Below the pieces are notes generated by a model. The model had not been told where the DNA came from and searched no databases. It saw only the letters and a program-made list of their open reading frames with translations. The position numbers were made by a program, and so were the translations under genes. Shown piece by piece: positions 23,350 through 34,279 of a stretch of 64,000 bases of DNA (positions are counted from its first letter, which is position 1; each line of letters starts with the position of its first letter). This DNA comes from Hypomyces perniciosus (taxonomy: Eukaryota; Ascomycota; Sordariomycetes; Hypocreales; Hypocreaceae), in assembly GCA_008477525.1 (NCBI GenBank), contig SPDT01000013.1:543501-607500 (forward strand). Direction: 5' to 3'.

Positions 23350-24434
23350 ATGTCCTCAATGACATCCGTCCTCATCACAGGGTATGTCGTGAACTCCAGG
23401 AGCATTGGATCCTCCATATGCTGACTACAAAATTTCACAGCTGCACGCCCGGAGGCATTGGACATGCCTTGGCTTTGGAGTTTCACAAGAGAGGTCTTGC
23501 TATCCTCCCCTAAGACTTTCACTGGTGTAGATCAACAGAAACTGACTCTTTTGGGGGCTCAGGCTGCCATGTCATTGCGACGGCCCGTGACCCAAGTGTG
23601 CTCAAGGAGATGGCTGAAATGGGCATGAGCGCTGTCAAACTGGATGTTACCGACCTGAAGAGTATCGCGACATGCAAGGATGAAGTAGCCAAGATCACAA
23701 ATGGACGTCTGGATATTCTTATCAACAATGCGTAAGGATGCTTTCCCATTCCCGCATTGGTCGTGTTACCTTTGAGCTTCATCGAGTTGACAATCAATAG
23801 TGGACGAACTCACACGATCCCTGCTTTGGATATTGACCTCGACGACGTACGGCAGACGTACGAGGCCAACGTCTTTGGTCCCATGGCAATGTGCCAGGCT
23901 TTCATCAGCTTGCTGATCCCAGCTCGCGGCCTCATCATCAACATTTCGTCCATCTCCTCCGTTGTGCCCTACCTCTTCGGCGCCATCTACTCCTCCACCA
24001 AGGGTGCCATCAACACCTACTCCCGCGCCCTGCGTCTGGAGCTCAAGCCATTCAACGTCCGCGTCATGGTCGCCATGACTGGAACCGTCCAGTCCAACAT
24101 TGCCAGCCACCAGCACCGCTCTCTTCCAAGCAGCTCGCTCTACATGCCCGTGCAGGATGTATTCGACAGGCGCCTGACGTTCAGCCAGAACAACGCAACG
24201 GTGCCGACAGAGGTGTATGCCAGGCAGTTGGTGACAGCGGCGCTCAAGGGAGAAGGCTGGTTTGGAGGGCTGATTGGAGGCACGCCGGACTGGTTCTGGG
24301 CGGGAGGATTTGCTAGTGCGGTCAGTGCGGTTATGTGGCTGCCTGCATGGATGAGTGAGGCCGCCTGTGGCATTTTCTTTGGCATTGCGAAGATGGGTCA
24401 GCGTCTTGATGCGGCGAGAGCGAAGAAGGATTAA
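23350..24434 (+). CDS. Short-chain dehydrogenase/reductase, Ayr1-like, 4 exons
   Basis: Exons 23350-23381, 23441-23493, 23563-23731 and 23801-24434 give 295 residues. Joins rebuild the cofactor motif TGCTPGGIG (~10-18), KRGCHVIATARD (second strand, Arg at the position that favours NADP(H)) and INNAGRTHT. The active-site triad appears as ISSISS (Ser) and YSSTK (Tyr, Lys). The best family match by motif is the Ayr1-type 1-acyl-dihydroxyacetone-phosphate reductases of lipid droplets and ER. A hydrophobic region near the C-terminus (FASAVSAVMWLPAWM) could anchor it to membrane. The second intron has a weak donor (GTCTTG), but the alternative reading hits a stop within seven codons. It is the last gene before the transposon nest; 138 bp separate its stop from the insertion. 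Confidence 0.82.
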
Positions 24435-24567
24435 ATTGAGATGATGAATTGACGTTAAACTAAGCTCGGCTAAGTCATCTCTTTGTACGAAGTATGGGGC
24501 ATTGTCTCCATCGTGCGTAATACGAGTTATTCTAGTTTGACTCCTTCGCCGTACCACTACCCAATAA

Positions 24568-24572
24568 GGTAG
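24568..24572. repeat. Left target-site duplication GGTAG of the outer element
   Basis: Five bases immediately outside the left LTR; the same GGTAG stands at 37924-37928 immediately outside the right LTR. Confidence 0.9.
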
Positions 24573-24838
24573 TGTGGCGGAGCGCGGCACAGCTATATGG
24601 AGCATAGAGAGATGGGAAATGAAGCTTGATTCTATAAAAGAGAATATGCCATAGTGGCCTCGCTATATATACATATAGCTAATATAAAAAAAAAGCTGTA
24701 TACAGGCGCTTTATAAGCGCCTGCATAGTCTAATATATCGCTTATGCGATATATATATCAGCTTATATCTACTTATATAGCAGATATAAGCTCCCTAGCG
24801 CTAATAAGCGGTAAGGCCCTGGCCTGCTTAACCCAATA
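24573..24838 (-). repeat. 3' LTR of the outer copia element (266 bp)
   Basis: Aligns end to end with 37658-37923. Its outer half still has TG/CA dinucleotides; its inner half carries TA where the other copy has TG or CA. It contains two palindromes, one centred near 24713 (arms of GGCGCT/AGCGCC type) and one near 24742 (CGCTTATGCG). Confidence 0.92.
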
Positions 24839-24850
24839 TACCCCCCAGTT
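24839..24850 (-). promoter_or_regulatory. Polypurine tract of the outer element
   Basis: On the minus strand the run CTGGGGGGTA lies directly before the 3' LTR, the expected plus-strand DNA primer position in reverse transcription. Confidence 0.65.
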
Positions 24851-25035
24851 AATAAGGCTATTCCCAATACCTTATTAACTGCTACTCTAGCTTATTTATA
24901 GTATTATAACTGACTGGCCGCGCTCTTAAAGCCTCTTTTACTTAATTAAAAGCTTTGTATTGTAAATATATATCGATATTCTATTATAAAGGTGAAAGGA
25001 ATATAAGCGCTATAGCTATTATTATTCTATAATTA

Positions 25036-25193
25036 TCACGGCACACGGAACAGCGGGTCAAGGTGATATCTTTGTTGTGCCTTGAACAAGGCAAGAAGCT
25101 ATGAGAATGTGGTTTGAAGGTGTAGGACCAAGTCATCACGTGAGGACGCACGTGATGCTGATGAGTCATCAGAGGGCAGGTTTGGTGCCGTGA
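25036..25193. mobile_element. Small RIP-free element A with TCACGGCAC ends (158 bp)
   Basis: Starts TCACGGCAC and ends GTGCCGTGA, a 9-bp perfect terminal inverted repeat. It has normal CA/TG content, in contrast with the surrounding RIP DNA. It contains two CACGTG sites (25137-25142, 25149-25154) arranged as a dyad. It shares start, end and an internal TTGTTGTGCC block with element B. Too short to code; non-autonomous MITE-like by structure. Confidence 0.6.
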
Positions 25194-25269
25194 CAATAAT
25201 AATAGGAAGTTAAATAATAAAGCTCTTAAGCAGGTAAATCAGTCTTAAACAGCTAAAATAGGTGTATTA

Positions 25270-25437
25270 TCACGGCACGGAAAGGCAGGTCAGGGCAAAT
25301 ATCGTTGTTGTGCCGTGGAGAGCGAGAAAGCCCTGAGGCTCTATGGAAAGCTATAGCTAGGAACGCGTTGGGGCCTGGTCACGTGACCGGGGCTCACGTG
25401 ACAGGGGGTCAACATCGCGTCACGGTCGGTGCCGTAA
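25270..25437. mobile_element. Small RIP-free element B, related to A (168 bp)
   Basis: Starts TCACGGCAC and ends GTGCCGTAA (one base off a perfect terminal inverted repeat). Shares the internal TTGTTGTGCC block and paired CACGTG sites (25380-25385, 25395-25400) with element A, but otherwise differs. Both are preceded by ATTA. No clear target duplication is visible. Confidence 0.6.
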
Positions 25438-27559
25438 CATATATTAACTGCCCCCTAGCCCTATTCCTTACTCTTTTTCTTTAATTATTAATATTATTAT
25501 TATTATTATTAACAATAATATTAATATTAACATTAACAGTAATATAGCCCCTGCTATAAAAAACTAATTCTTTTTATACTATATATTTATTAGCTAATAG
25601 CGAAATTGTAAAAGAAAAATACCTTATTAGTAAAGTATAGTTATAATTACCCTTTAAAGGTAGCTTATTGCAGTATTAGTTGCTTGGCTGGCTAAACGGC
25701 TATACCTATTGCTGCTTTTGCGCTAGCTAGTCTAGCTTCCTTTTTATTAAGCTTAAGGTATAACCCCTTTATCGACTTTCCCGCTGCCCTTTAAACAGTA
25801 ATAGCTACTCTTTAGCCTGCTTTTTATACTTTTACCTTAGCCCTTGCCCCTATCGCTACTGCTGCTGCTTTAGTGGCTGCCCCTGCAGCTACTTCTATTA
25901 CTGCTTTTATCTCTGCCTCTACTACTGCTACTGCCCCTGCTGCTGTACTATTATCCCCTCTTTATAAGGGTTATTTAAAGTTAGTAATTGCCGGTAAAGG
26001 AGACCTCTTTTAGTATATTTTTATCGCCTGCTTTTAGCGGTATACTGTTTACTTTAATAGTAATTACTAATATACCCTTTAATAAACTCCTCTTTAATTT
26101 ACCTATATTACTTAATTTAATTATATACTTTATAGTTATTTAGTGCTTATATTAATTATATACTAGCTTTTTTAAGCTATAAATAAAGAGGATAATTAGG
26201 TAAATATATTCTTTTTTCTTTAGATACTTATAAGCTTATATAATTAAATAGCAATTTAGTGTAAAAAGGCGTTGCGCCTTTAATTTAATTTATTAAAAAA
26301 GGAGAATTTAATTTACTTTAAAAAGGCTGCTACTTTAAGCAGTAGTAATAATAACAATAATACCTTTAATATATAAGCGCATAAAGGCTAGAAAGCTTTT
26401 AGAAAATAATTATTGCAGTAATAGAATATACCCCTTATAGTATATAGCCTATAGGCTAAAATTAACTAGTTTCCTATATTTTTTTATATTCTATTCTAGT
26501 AATTATATATTTACTAAGTTTAATAGTACTTTAAAGTGCTTAAAGCACTGCTATAAAAAGGCTTTAATAAGCCTATTAGTAGATATAAAGTTAATAGAAA
26601 AATAAAAAACTATAAATAATCCTTTCTAGTATTCCTGCTAAAGCTATATATTTTATATATTAATATAATATAGGTAAATATTAATTTATATATTCTTTTT
26701 AATTATAAAATATATAGTTAATTAATTATTATAATTAATATTTTAATTAATGCTAAGCTTAAATTTTATTGTTTAAAAAAGGCAATATAAACTTATAGCC
26801 TTTTTTACTATTCAAGTAAAAGTAAGCAGCTTAGCTTTAATTATAAATATATTAATAGTACTTTAGTATATTGCATTCTATAAGATAAAGCCTAAGAAAA
26901 GTATAATAAAATACCTTTAAGATAATCTTTAAATATTTATATTATTAGTAAAAAAAGTATTACTTAATGCAGTTAAAACCTATATTTCTCCTCTCCCTTT
27001 ATATTAAAAGGCTAGGAAACGCTATATATATAAATAGTAAATTAGTTAATTAACTGCTTTAAAGTATTTTTTACTAGGGTTAATTAAAAACTATAATAAA
27101 GCCAAGGCGCTATAAGCTATATTAAGCCTTATTATAATAGCTATATAAAGCATTAATCCTACTTTCTTTTAATATATTTTAATAGTTACTTTTAAAGTTT
27201 ATAATATACTTTTCTAGAGCTTTATAATAGGTATTAGAATTATAGGAAGCTATATTCCTTTATTAAGCCTAAATTATTTCGCAATGTTCTTAAAATAAGT
27301 TTTATAGGAAAAGTATATCCTATACTCTATATAGTTACAGGTAATCTTAATCCTTAAAAACTACTATACTTTTCCTTTACTATAAAGCTTATATTTCGCT
27401 TTTAAAGTATTTAATAATTTAATATAAAAAGCTTTATTATTCTAATAATATATAATTAAAATATTATTTATATAAAATATAATAAAGATTTTCTAAGCTT
27501 TATTATAAAGGAGATAAAGCTTTTTAAAGCTTAAAATTAACCTTTATTGCTTCAAGGTT

Positions 27560-27860
27560 AAAGATAGTTTATTAAACTATAGTTTTAGTAAATCCTTTAA
27601 GCTATATAAGGCTTTCGTAAACTTTAAATAGACATTTAGCTATTTAAAACCTTTAAAGAGCTTATATATAACTGGTTTTAAGTTTTTATCCCTTAAAGTA
27701 TTAAAAAAAGCATTTTTAATATTATACTACTTTAATTTAAAGTTAAATCTTACTGTAAAAGTAATAAATATATAGAAAAAACGCGCTGCTAATATAGCTG
27801 CATATATACTTTCTATAATAAAGCGCTTTTATAAGTCTTTATAGACTATAAAATAAGCTT
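27560..27860 (-). pseudogene. Copia reverse-transcriptase remnant
   Basis: Minus-strand translation shows AAILAARFFYIF, VRFNFKLK, NAFFNTL, then KALYSL in the order and spacing of copia RT motifs, broken by stops. Lies just downstream (in element sense) of the gypsy insertion, which therefore separated it from the integrase. Confidence 0.7.
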
Positions 27861-28385
27861 TATAGTATTTTAAATTTCCGTTTTAGTTGAATTTATAAGT
27901 AAAAACCTAATGCACTAGTAGTAGCTTTATTATTACCTTTAAGCGTAATATCTCTTACTAGGTTCCTTTTATATATAAAAAGTTAATCTCATTATATACA
28001 GCTTACTTAAACCTATCTTTAAATAGGTATTTTATAAGCTCTTTTTAGTCTTTTAGTAGTTTTACTAAATCCTCCTAGTAAATAGTTAACTTATTAAAAG
28101 CTATACTTTTCCAGGAAAAAGATTTATAGTCTATTACTGCATTAAAAATAGTAAATACTATTTCTGTGCTCTTTAATTTATTACTTATTAGCTTTTATTA
28201 ATTAAACAGCAGTTAATATAGCATTAAATTAAAAAGCTTAATAATTATTAAATATATACTAGGCTTATTATCTTTAAAAGCAGTGCTTAAAGTATATATC
28301 TTAATCCTATATACTAGGAGGTACTTGTTAGCCTTTCTTGCGGGTTATTTCCTTTAAAGTCTTAAACTTTTATAATAATTAACTA

Positions 28386-28390
28386 CTGCT
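28386..28390. repeat. Left target-site duplication CTGCT of the inner element
   Basis: CTGCT here matches CTGCT at 34275-34279 on the other side of the inner gypsy element. Confidence 0.88.
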
Positions 28391-28616
28391 TATTACAGGC
28401 TAGGCTATATCTCCCGGAATTACAACTATGCCGAATCCGGAAATACAACCAATACTAGACCGTTTACCTAATTAGGAAACTACCTTGGCTATAACCCTAT
28501 ACGCACAACTATATAATGTATATATAGCTAGTATAAAGCTTCCTTCTTTCAGCTATAAATAGATAATATAAAAGTGCCTTAACTATATACTTTCCAGTTA
28601 GGCTATACCTATTATA
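28391..28616 (+). repeat. 5' LTR of the inner gypsy element (226 bp)
   Basis: Aligns full length with 34049-34274. The terminal TG/CA are mutated to TA at both ends (TATTACAGG...TATTATA), consistent with RIP. Confidence 0.92.
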
Positions 28617-28627
28617 TATCTATAGCT
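28617..28627 (+). promoter_or_regulatory. Self-complementary primer-binding site of the inner element
   Basis: TATCTATAGCT starts at the first base after the LTR and is the exact reverse complement of AGCTATAGATA at 34209-34219 inside the 3' LTR. An 11-base match placed there is the arrangement of Tf1/sushi elements, in which the RNA 5' end primes reverse transcription itself. Confidence 0.65.
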
Positions 28628-29847
28628 CAGCTACTACCTAGCCAGTAAATAACAGAACTCTTACTGTAAAAGGAAAATAGTAAATTTTAAAGATTAAGCC
28701 TCTGAGGGCGATAATATATAATTGCAGATTAAGTAAACTGTTCTACTTTTATAGGAATAAATAGCTGCACTAATAAAAAAGCTTAACTTTATAGCATTAG
28801 TAACTTAAAGGCTAAATAGCCAGGAAAATAAAATATTATTTTTGCCGCAACTTAAATAAAAACCTATACAGGCCGCAATTATAAAGCCTATATTAACCTT
28901 TATAATAGAGTTTATATAAGCTTTTAAGGTTAAAAGGAAGCTACTCTTTAACCTATTTAAATTCTTAGGAAAGTAAAAAGAGTATACTGTATAGGCGTAA
29001 AATATATGCAAAAAGGTTAAACTTAATAAAAAGTTCTATAATAATAATAAAGAATAGTAGTATTTTATTAACTTTTACTTAAACACTATATTTAAACAGG
29101 TAATTGCTACCTTTTATATATTAAAAGGAACTAATAGGAATTATAATTTAGCAGAATTTATACAATACCTGGACTATACCTATAAAGATTAAAGATTCTG
29201 GAACTAAGCTGCATAAAAGCTATATACTTTTAAGTAAAGAGATAAAACTTTGCTTTTATCTTTTTTTCCCTGCTCTAAATAGAAGCTCTTTAAGGCAGGC
29301 GGCGATAATTAGGCTAACTAAACTAAAATTATTTTCCTTAAAGGAGCGTTATCTCTAAAACTACAATTCCGCTTAGTAATAGTAGACCTGCCATTTACTT
29401 ATAGCGAATAGCTTGCTAAGGTCTAGGATATCGCTAGCCGCGTTAAACGATTAGACCTAGATTAATAGAACGCAGGAGCCGCTTTAATAGGCTATTCCTA
29501 GCAGAAAAAATATAATAAGCCTTAACTATATTGCACTTTAAAGGATTATATATAAGCAGTCGACAAGGAGGGCGATACCTAGATAAAGGGTATAAACTGT
29601 ATAAAGAATTAGCGCCAACGCAGCTCTTTAACAAGCAAGGCAAATACTACCTAAAAGGCTATATATTACTATTACAGGAAAGAGGGATATATTGCCTAGT
29701 TTTGTAAGAAAGGCTATAGAGCCTGGGTATATTAAGTCTAGATCGCTAACTGTAAGTCTAATAATAATAACTAGTATATTAACAGTAAGGAAAATAGTAA
29801 CTTTAGCAATAATTTAAAAGATTAGCTTTAATATAAAGTTAGGTATT

Positions 29848-30392
29848 TGTTAAAATAACGAGGTTATACTGAACCTCATTTAAGTGCAGCTTCTAGGAAG
29901 GTGCACCTAACGCAGCAATAAGGAAACGACTGAGAGTCTAGTTGGGTTAACAATGGATGAACAATTGAATTGTAACTGAACTAATAGCTAGAAAGCTATA
30001 GAATATCTAGTGATATGCGGCTGGTGTAGAAGTGATTGTATGAACAATAGCTTTGTCTTCTACAATAGTCCTCCGACCTAATAATAGGTGTGCGGTGGCA
30101 GAATTGGGTTTGTGGCCGCATTCCTATTTTCCGCAAAATTCATTTGTATGTAAAATCGGTCAAATCGACTCACGGCCATATAAACGGGAAACCATTTTGG
30201 TCAGATTTTTCACAATGGCCATTATGCCCATTGTATTGAGTCTAGGGTAGGCGGGGTAGCCGATCCTAGCTCAATTGTTATCGTTGAGGATAACAGAAAT
30301 TTCCTGACTTACACCGAAGTTCCTCCGGAACTCGGTCCTAGCGTCGGGCCTAATTCCGGGTCTAGCCAGAATAGGAAGGTTACCCAATTACA
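29848..30392. mobile_element. RIP-free island inside the gypsy element, candidate solo LTR (545 bp)
   Basis: Normal base composition with abundant CA and TG, flanked on both sides by RIP DNA. The ends read TGTTAAAATAAC and GTTACCCAATTACA, a TG...CA arrangement with inverted similarity (TGT...TAAC / GTTA...ACA). It splits the gypsy Gag from the protease. I find no 5-bp target duplication, and the short frame at 30053-30250 has no known features. Solo LTR is the simplest reading; exact ends are uncertain. Confidence 0.5.
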
Positions 30393-31194
30393 CAGAAATC
30401 CTTGCTTTTTAGCCCTCCTTTTTAACAACTGGCTATAACCTTTATACTATTATGAACTCCTCTTTTACCTAGAAATTATACCTTTTACAGATTAAAATTA
30501 CTAAAAGGAAAATTAAGATATTTACTGAAATTTATAAGAAGGTAGAAACTAGCTATATTGCTGTTATTTACCTAAATTTATGCGGCTATATTAAATGTTA
30601 ATACGCTTATATAGTAAATAAACTAGATTATAACCTAATCTTTAATAAACTTTAGGCTAAGGCTAACTAAATAGTATATAATACAGCTAAAAAGGAAGTT
30701 AGCTATAGAAAAGCCGGCCTATAGCTATAATTTATAGATAAGGAGGAGCCTGGGAATATTAAGGCTATATAAAGAGCCTGGCTTATATTAGCCTTAATAT
30801 TATAAGCAGAATACTACTGTATTAAAAGGAATAGTAAAAAGGAAGTATACTTCCTCTAAGCTATTAGTTTATTTAATATTAAAAAGCACTTTAGCCTAAA
30901 AAACCTATAGATCCCTGGGAATATATCCCCCTTAAACTATATAAAGAGTTTTATTTACTATTCTTTATAAAAAAAGCTATTAAGCTTTTATTATACTGCC
31001 TTAAAGTTAATTTATAAATTCCCTTAAAAGCTAATAAATACAGGAAAAAACTAAAACTCTTTTAAAGCCCCCTTTACAGTATATTATATAAAGAACTATT
31101 AGTGTTATAGAAGACCCTCCTTAACTTATTTAATAAAGGATTTATTCAAGCTAGCAGCTTAGCCGCTACAGCCCTTATCCTTTTTATTTAAAAA

Positions 31195-31560
31195 CCTAAA
31201 GGAGGAATTCGCTTCTGCATAAACTACCGCGCCTTAAACGCAATAACGCAGCAAGATTACTACCCCCTCCCCCTTTTTTCTAAAACCCTTAACAGCTTAA
31301 TAAAAGTAAAGTAGTTTATAAAGCTAGATATAGTAGCTGCATTCTATAAAATCAAGGTCGCGAAAGGAAAAGAATATAAAACTGTATTCTATATACACTC
31401 TAGCTTATATAAATGGCGGGTAATTCTATTTAAATTTACTAGTATACTAGTAGTATTCTAATAATATATTAACTAAGTATTATACCCCTTTTTAAATAAC
31501 TTCGCGTTTATATACCTTAATAATATCTTAATTTATATTAATAGGTTATAAAAAGACTAT
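31195..31560 (+). pseudogene. Gypsy reverse-transcriptase remnant
   Basis: Plus-strand translation shows [43 protein letters not shown], then FIYLNNILIYI, with several stops. Order and spacing are those of Ty3/gypsy RT; the active-site Asp-Asp has become Asn-Asn, as RIP would cause. Confidence 0.8.
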
Positions 31561-32879
31561 ATAAAGAAGGTCTAGTAAGTTTTATATACCTTTATTAATA
31601 TTAGGCTATACCTAGATCTTAAAAAGTGCGCGTTTATATAAAAAGAGATTAAATATTTTAGGTTTATTATATATACTAGTAAGGGAATTACCTGTAACCT
31701 TAAAAAGCAGTAAGCTATTAGCGAGTAGCAGGCACCTATAATAGTAATAAGAGTTTAAAGCTTCTTTAGCTTTACTAATTACTACTAGATATTTATCCCT
31801 AGGTTTTCTTAAATAGCCTACCTGCTTATAAAGTTAATTAAAAAAGGGACCCCCTTTTAATAGAAAGGTATAAAAGAAGTAGCCTTTTAAAAGCTTAAAT
31901 GCTTCTTTATTAAAGCCTTTATACTATAAGCTTAAGATCCTATAAAATGCACCTTTATTAAAGTAGACTATTTAAAATATACTCTAGGAGGAGTCCTTTT
32001 ATAAAAGAATAAAAAGAAAAAACATTATACTATAGCTTACTATTTATAAAAGCTAAGCCCTGCTAAATATAACTATCTTATTTATAATAAAGAAATACTA
32101 GCAGTAATTTACTATTTAAAAGAGTAAAGAGTAAAGCTATATAGCTATAACCCCTTTATAGTTATTTTAAACTATAAGAATTTATAGTTTTTTATAATAT
32201 GCAGGAAACTCTCTAAATAATAAACGCGCTAGGCAGAGTTCCTTTCCTAGTTTGATTTTATAATTTAATATAGGCTAGGCAATAAGGCAGCCACTCTTAA
32301 TGTATTAAGCTGCAGGGAATAAAACCTTCTATTTAATAAAGGCAATAAGCGCAAACTAAGCCGCTATATATAATTTATCCTAGCCGCATTAGCAATATAA
32401 AGATTTAAAGACAGCAATATTAATCTCCCTTTAATACATATATTCGACAGAAATAAAAAACTATAAAACCTACAGAACCTAATAATTTAAAAGGACTTAA
32501 TATATTAATAAGTATATACTGCAGTTAAGAAAGAAAAGTGCTCCCTCCCTATAAACCTTTAATTTAAAGTATAGATATTAAAATATATAATTAATAAAGA
32601 ATAGAAATTAATATTCTAAGACTATATCTAAGTACCGGCTATAATTAAAGAAAAAGGCGAAACACTATATACTTATATTATATAAGCAGAATATAATACT
32701 GCAGTCTTAGGCTACTTAGGTTATAATGGAACCTTAGCTATTATTTCCTGCAGGTTTTTTTAGCTAGGAATTAGCAGTATAGTCTAATAATTCCTCTATA
32801 ACTATAGTATATATAAAAGAGGAAAAGTATAGAGAAGCTATAAGTAAAGACTCTTTAAACTATTACTTATTCCCTAATA

Positions 32880-33360
32880 TATCTACAGTAACCTAACTAT
32901 AGACTTTATAGTTAATTTACTACTTATAGGATTAATATAGGTATAATACTTTTAAGTTATTATTAACTAGTTTACTAAAAATATTACCTTTAAAGTAATA
33001 GAGAGTATAAAGCTAAAAGTATATATAAAAAGGTTCCTTTAATGCTATTATTAATTCTATAAAATACCCTAGTTTATAGTTAGCGACTAAGGATTTAATT
33101 AGACTAGCCGCTTTTAAAGAGCTTTTTATAAACTAGCAGGAACCCAGTAACGCCTAAATATAGTATATTACCTATAAATTAATAATAGACTAGAGAGGAG
33201 CAATTAAAAGATTTAAATATACCTTAAAGTATATATAGACTACTTTTAAAGCGATTAGGGAAACCTCCTCCCAGCAATATAACTAGCTTTAAATAACCGC
33301 AAATATACAGCTATTTAAATAAGCCCCTTTTTCTTTAAGTACAGCTACTATATAAAACCC
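32880..33360 (+). pseudogene. Gypsy integrase core remnant
   Basis: Readable stretches include LTIDFIV, FTKNITF, IVYYL, NRLERSN and LALNNRKYTAI followed by ISPFFF. This matches the integrase catalytic core order in gypsy elements; many stops. Confidence 0.7.
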
Positions 33361-34048
33361 CTTTAATTATATATAAAAGAAAATAAAGCTATTAGATTAA
33401 AGGACCTAGAGGAGAAGGCTGTAAAAGAAATAGTTAAAAGACTAAAAGGAGTAACCGCCTTTGCTTAAGCAGTACTTGCTGCTATGCAATAACGCTATAA
33501 AGACTCCGCGAACTAGTAGTAAAGCCCCTTTAAAAGATATAAAGTAAAAGATAAAGTTTAGCTATACCTTGGCAACTATAATACTCCCTAGCCTTTTAAA
33601 AAGCTTAATGCCCTATATTATAAATATATAGTAATAAAGGTTATTAGCCTTTATATAGTAGAACTAGGTATATTAACTGGTATATACCCGCGATTTTACA
33701 TTAACCTATTAAAAAGAGCAGCTAATAACCCCTTTCTAGGCTAGATTTTAAACGACCTTTAACTATTATTAATATAAATAGATAGCGAGGATAAATAGGA
33801 AGTTAAAGAAGTCTTTTATACAAAGACTAAACAGTAAGGTTGCAGCTCTTTCTGCAAAGTATTAATATAGTGGAAAAGATATATAAAGCTAACCTAAAAA
33901 CCGATATATATACTTAAAGATATAGCAGCCTTTAATAATTATATATCTAAATATGGCCTAATCGAATCTTATAACGGGCCACTTAATAGCTATATACTAG
34001 CGAAGTAATAGCGCTTAAAGAGAGAGCTACTGTAAGAAAGGGGGGTAA

Positions 34049-34274
34049 TGTTATAGGCTAGGCCATGTCTCCCAGAATCACGACTACGCCGAATCCGGAA
34101 ATACAACTAATACTAGACCGTTTACCTAATTAAGAAACCACCTTAGCCACAACCCTATATGCACAACTATATAATGCATATATAGCTAGTATAAAGCTTC
34201 CTTCCTTTAGCTATAGATAGACAATATAAAAGTGCCCTAACTGCATGCTTTCTAGTTAGGCTATACCCGTTACA
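34049..34274 (+). repeat. 3' LTR of the inner gypsy element (226 bp)
   Basis: Starts TGTTATAGGCTAGG and ends CCCGTTACA. TATA-like sequences at about 34177-34197 lie ~20-30 bases before AGCTATAGATA (34209), which would make that the transcript start and the U3/R border. Confidence 0.92.
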
Positions 34275-34279
34275 CTGCT
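34275..34279. repeat. Right target-site duplication CTGCT of the inner element
   Basis: Pairs with CTGCT at 28386-28390. Confidence 0.88.

Larger units (their letters stand above)
28391..34274 (+). mobile_element. RIP-degraded Ty3/gypsy LTR retrotransposon (inner unit), Tf1/chromovirus-like
   Basis: 5884 bp with 226-bp direct LTRs and a CTGCT duplication. Plus-strand remnants appear in gypsy order: a Gag zinc knuckle near 29695-29745 (FCKKGYRAW), protease region 30400-30760 (LDYNLIF, AKKEVSYRKAG), reverse transcriptase 31195-31560 ([18 protein letters not shown]; the YLDD box reads YLNN), RNase H, then integrase 32880-33360 (NRLERSN, LALNNRKYTAI), and a C-terminal WK...DIAAFNNYISKYG stretch near 33870-33965 that recalls a chromodomain. 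It sits inside the copia element between its integrase and RT. RIP stops fill all frames. A polypurine tract AAGAAAGGGGGG ends at 34045. It is interrupted between Gag and protease by a RIP-free island. Confidence 0.9.
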
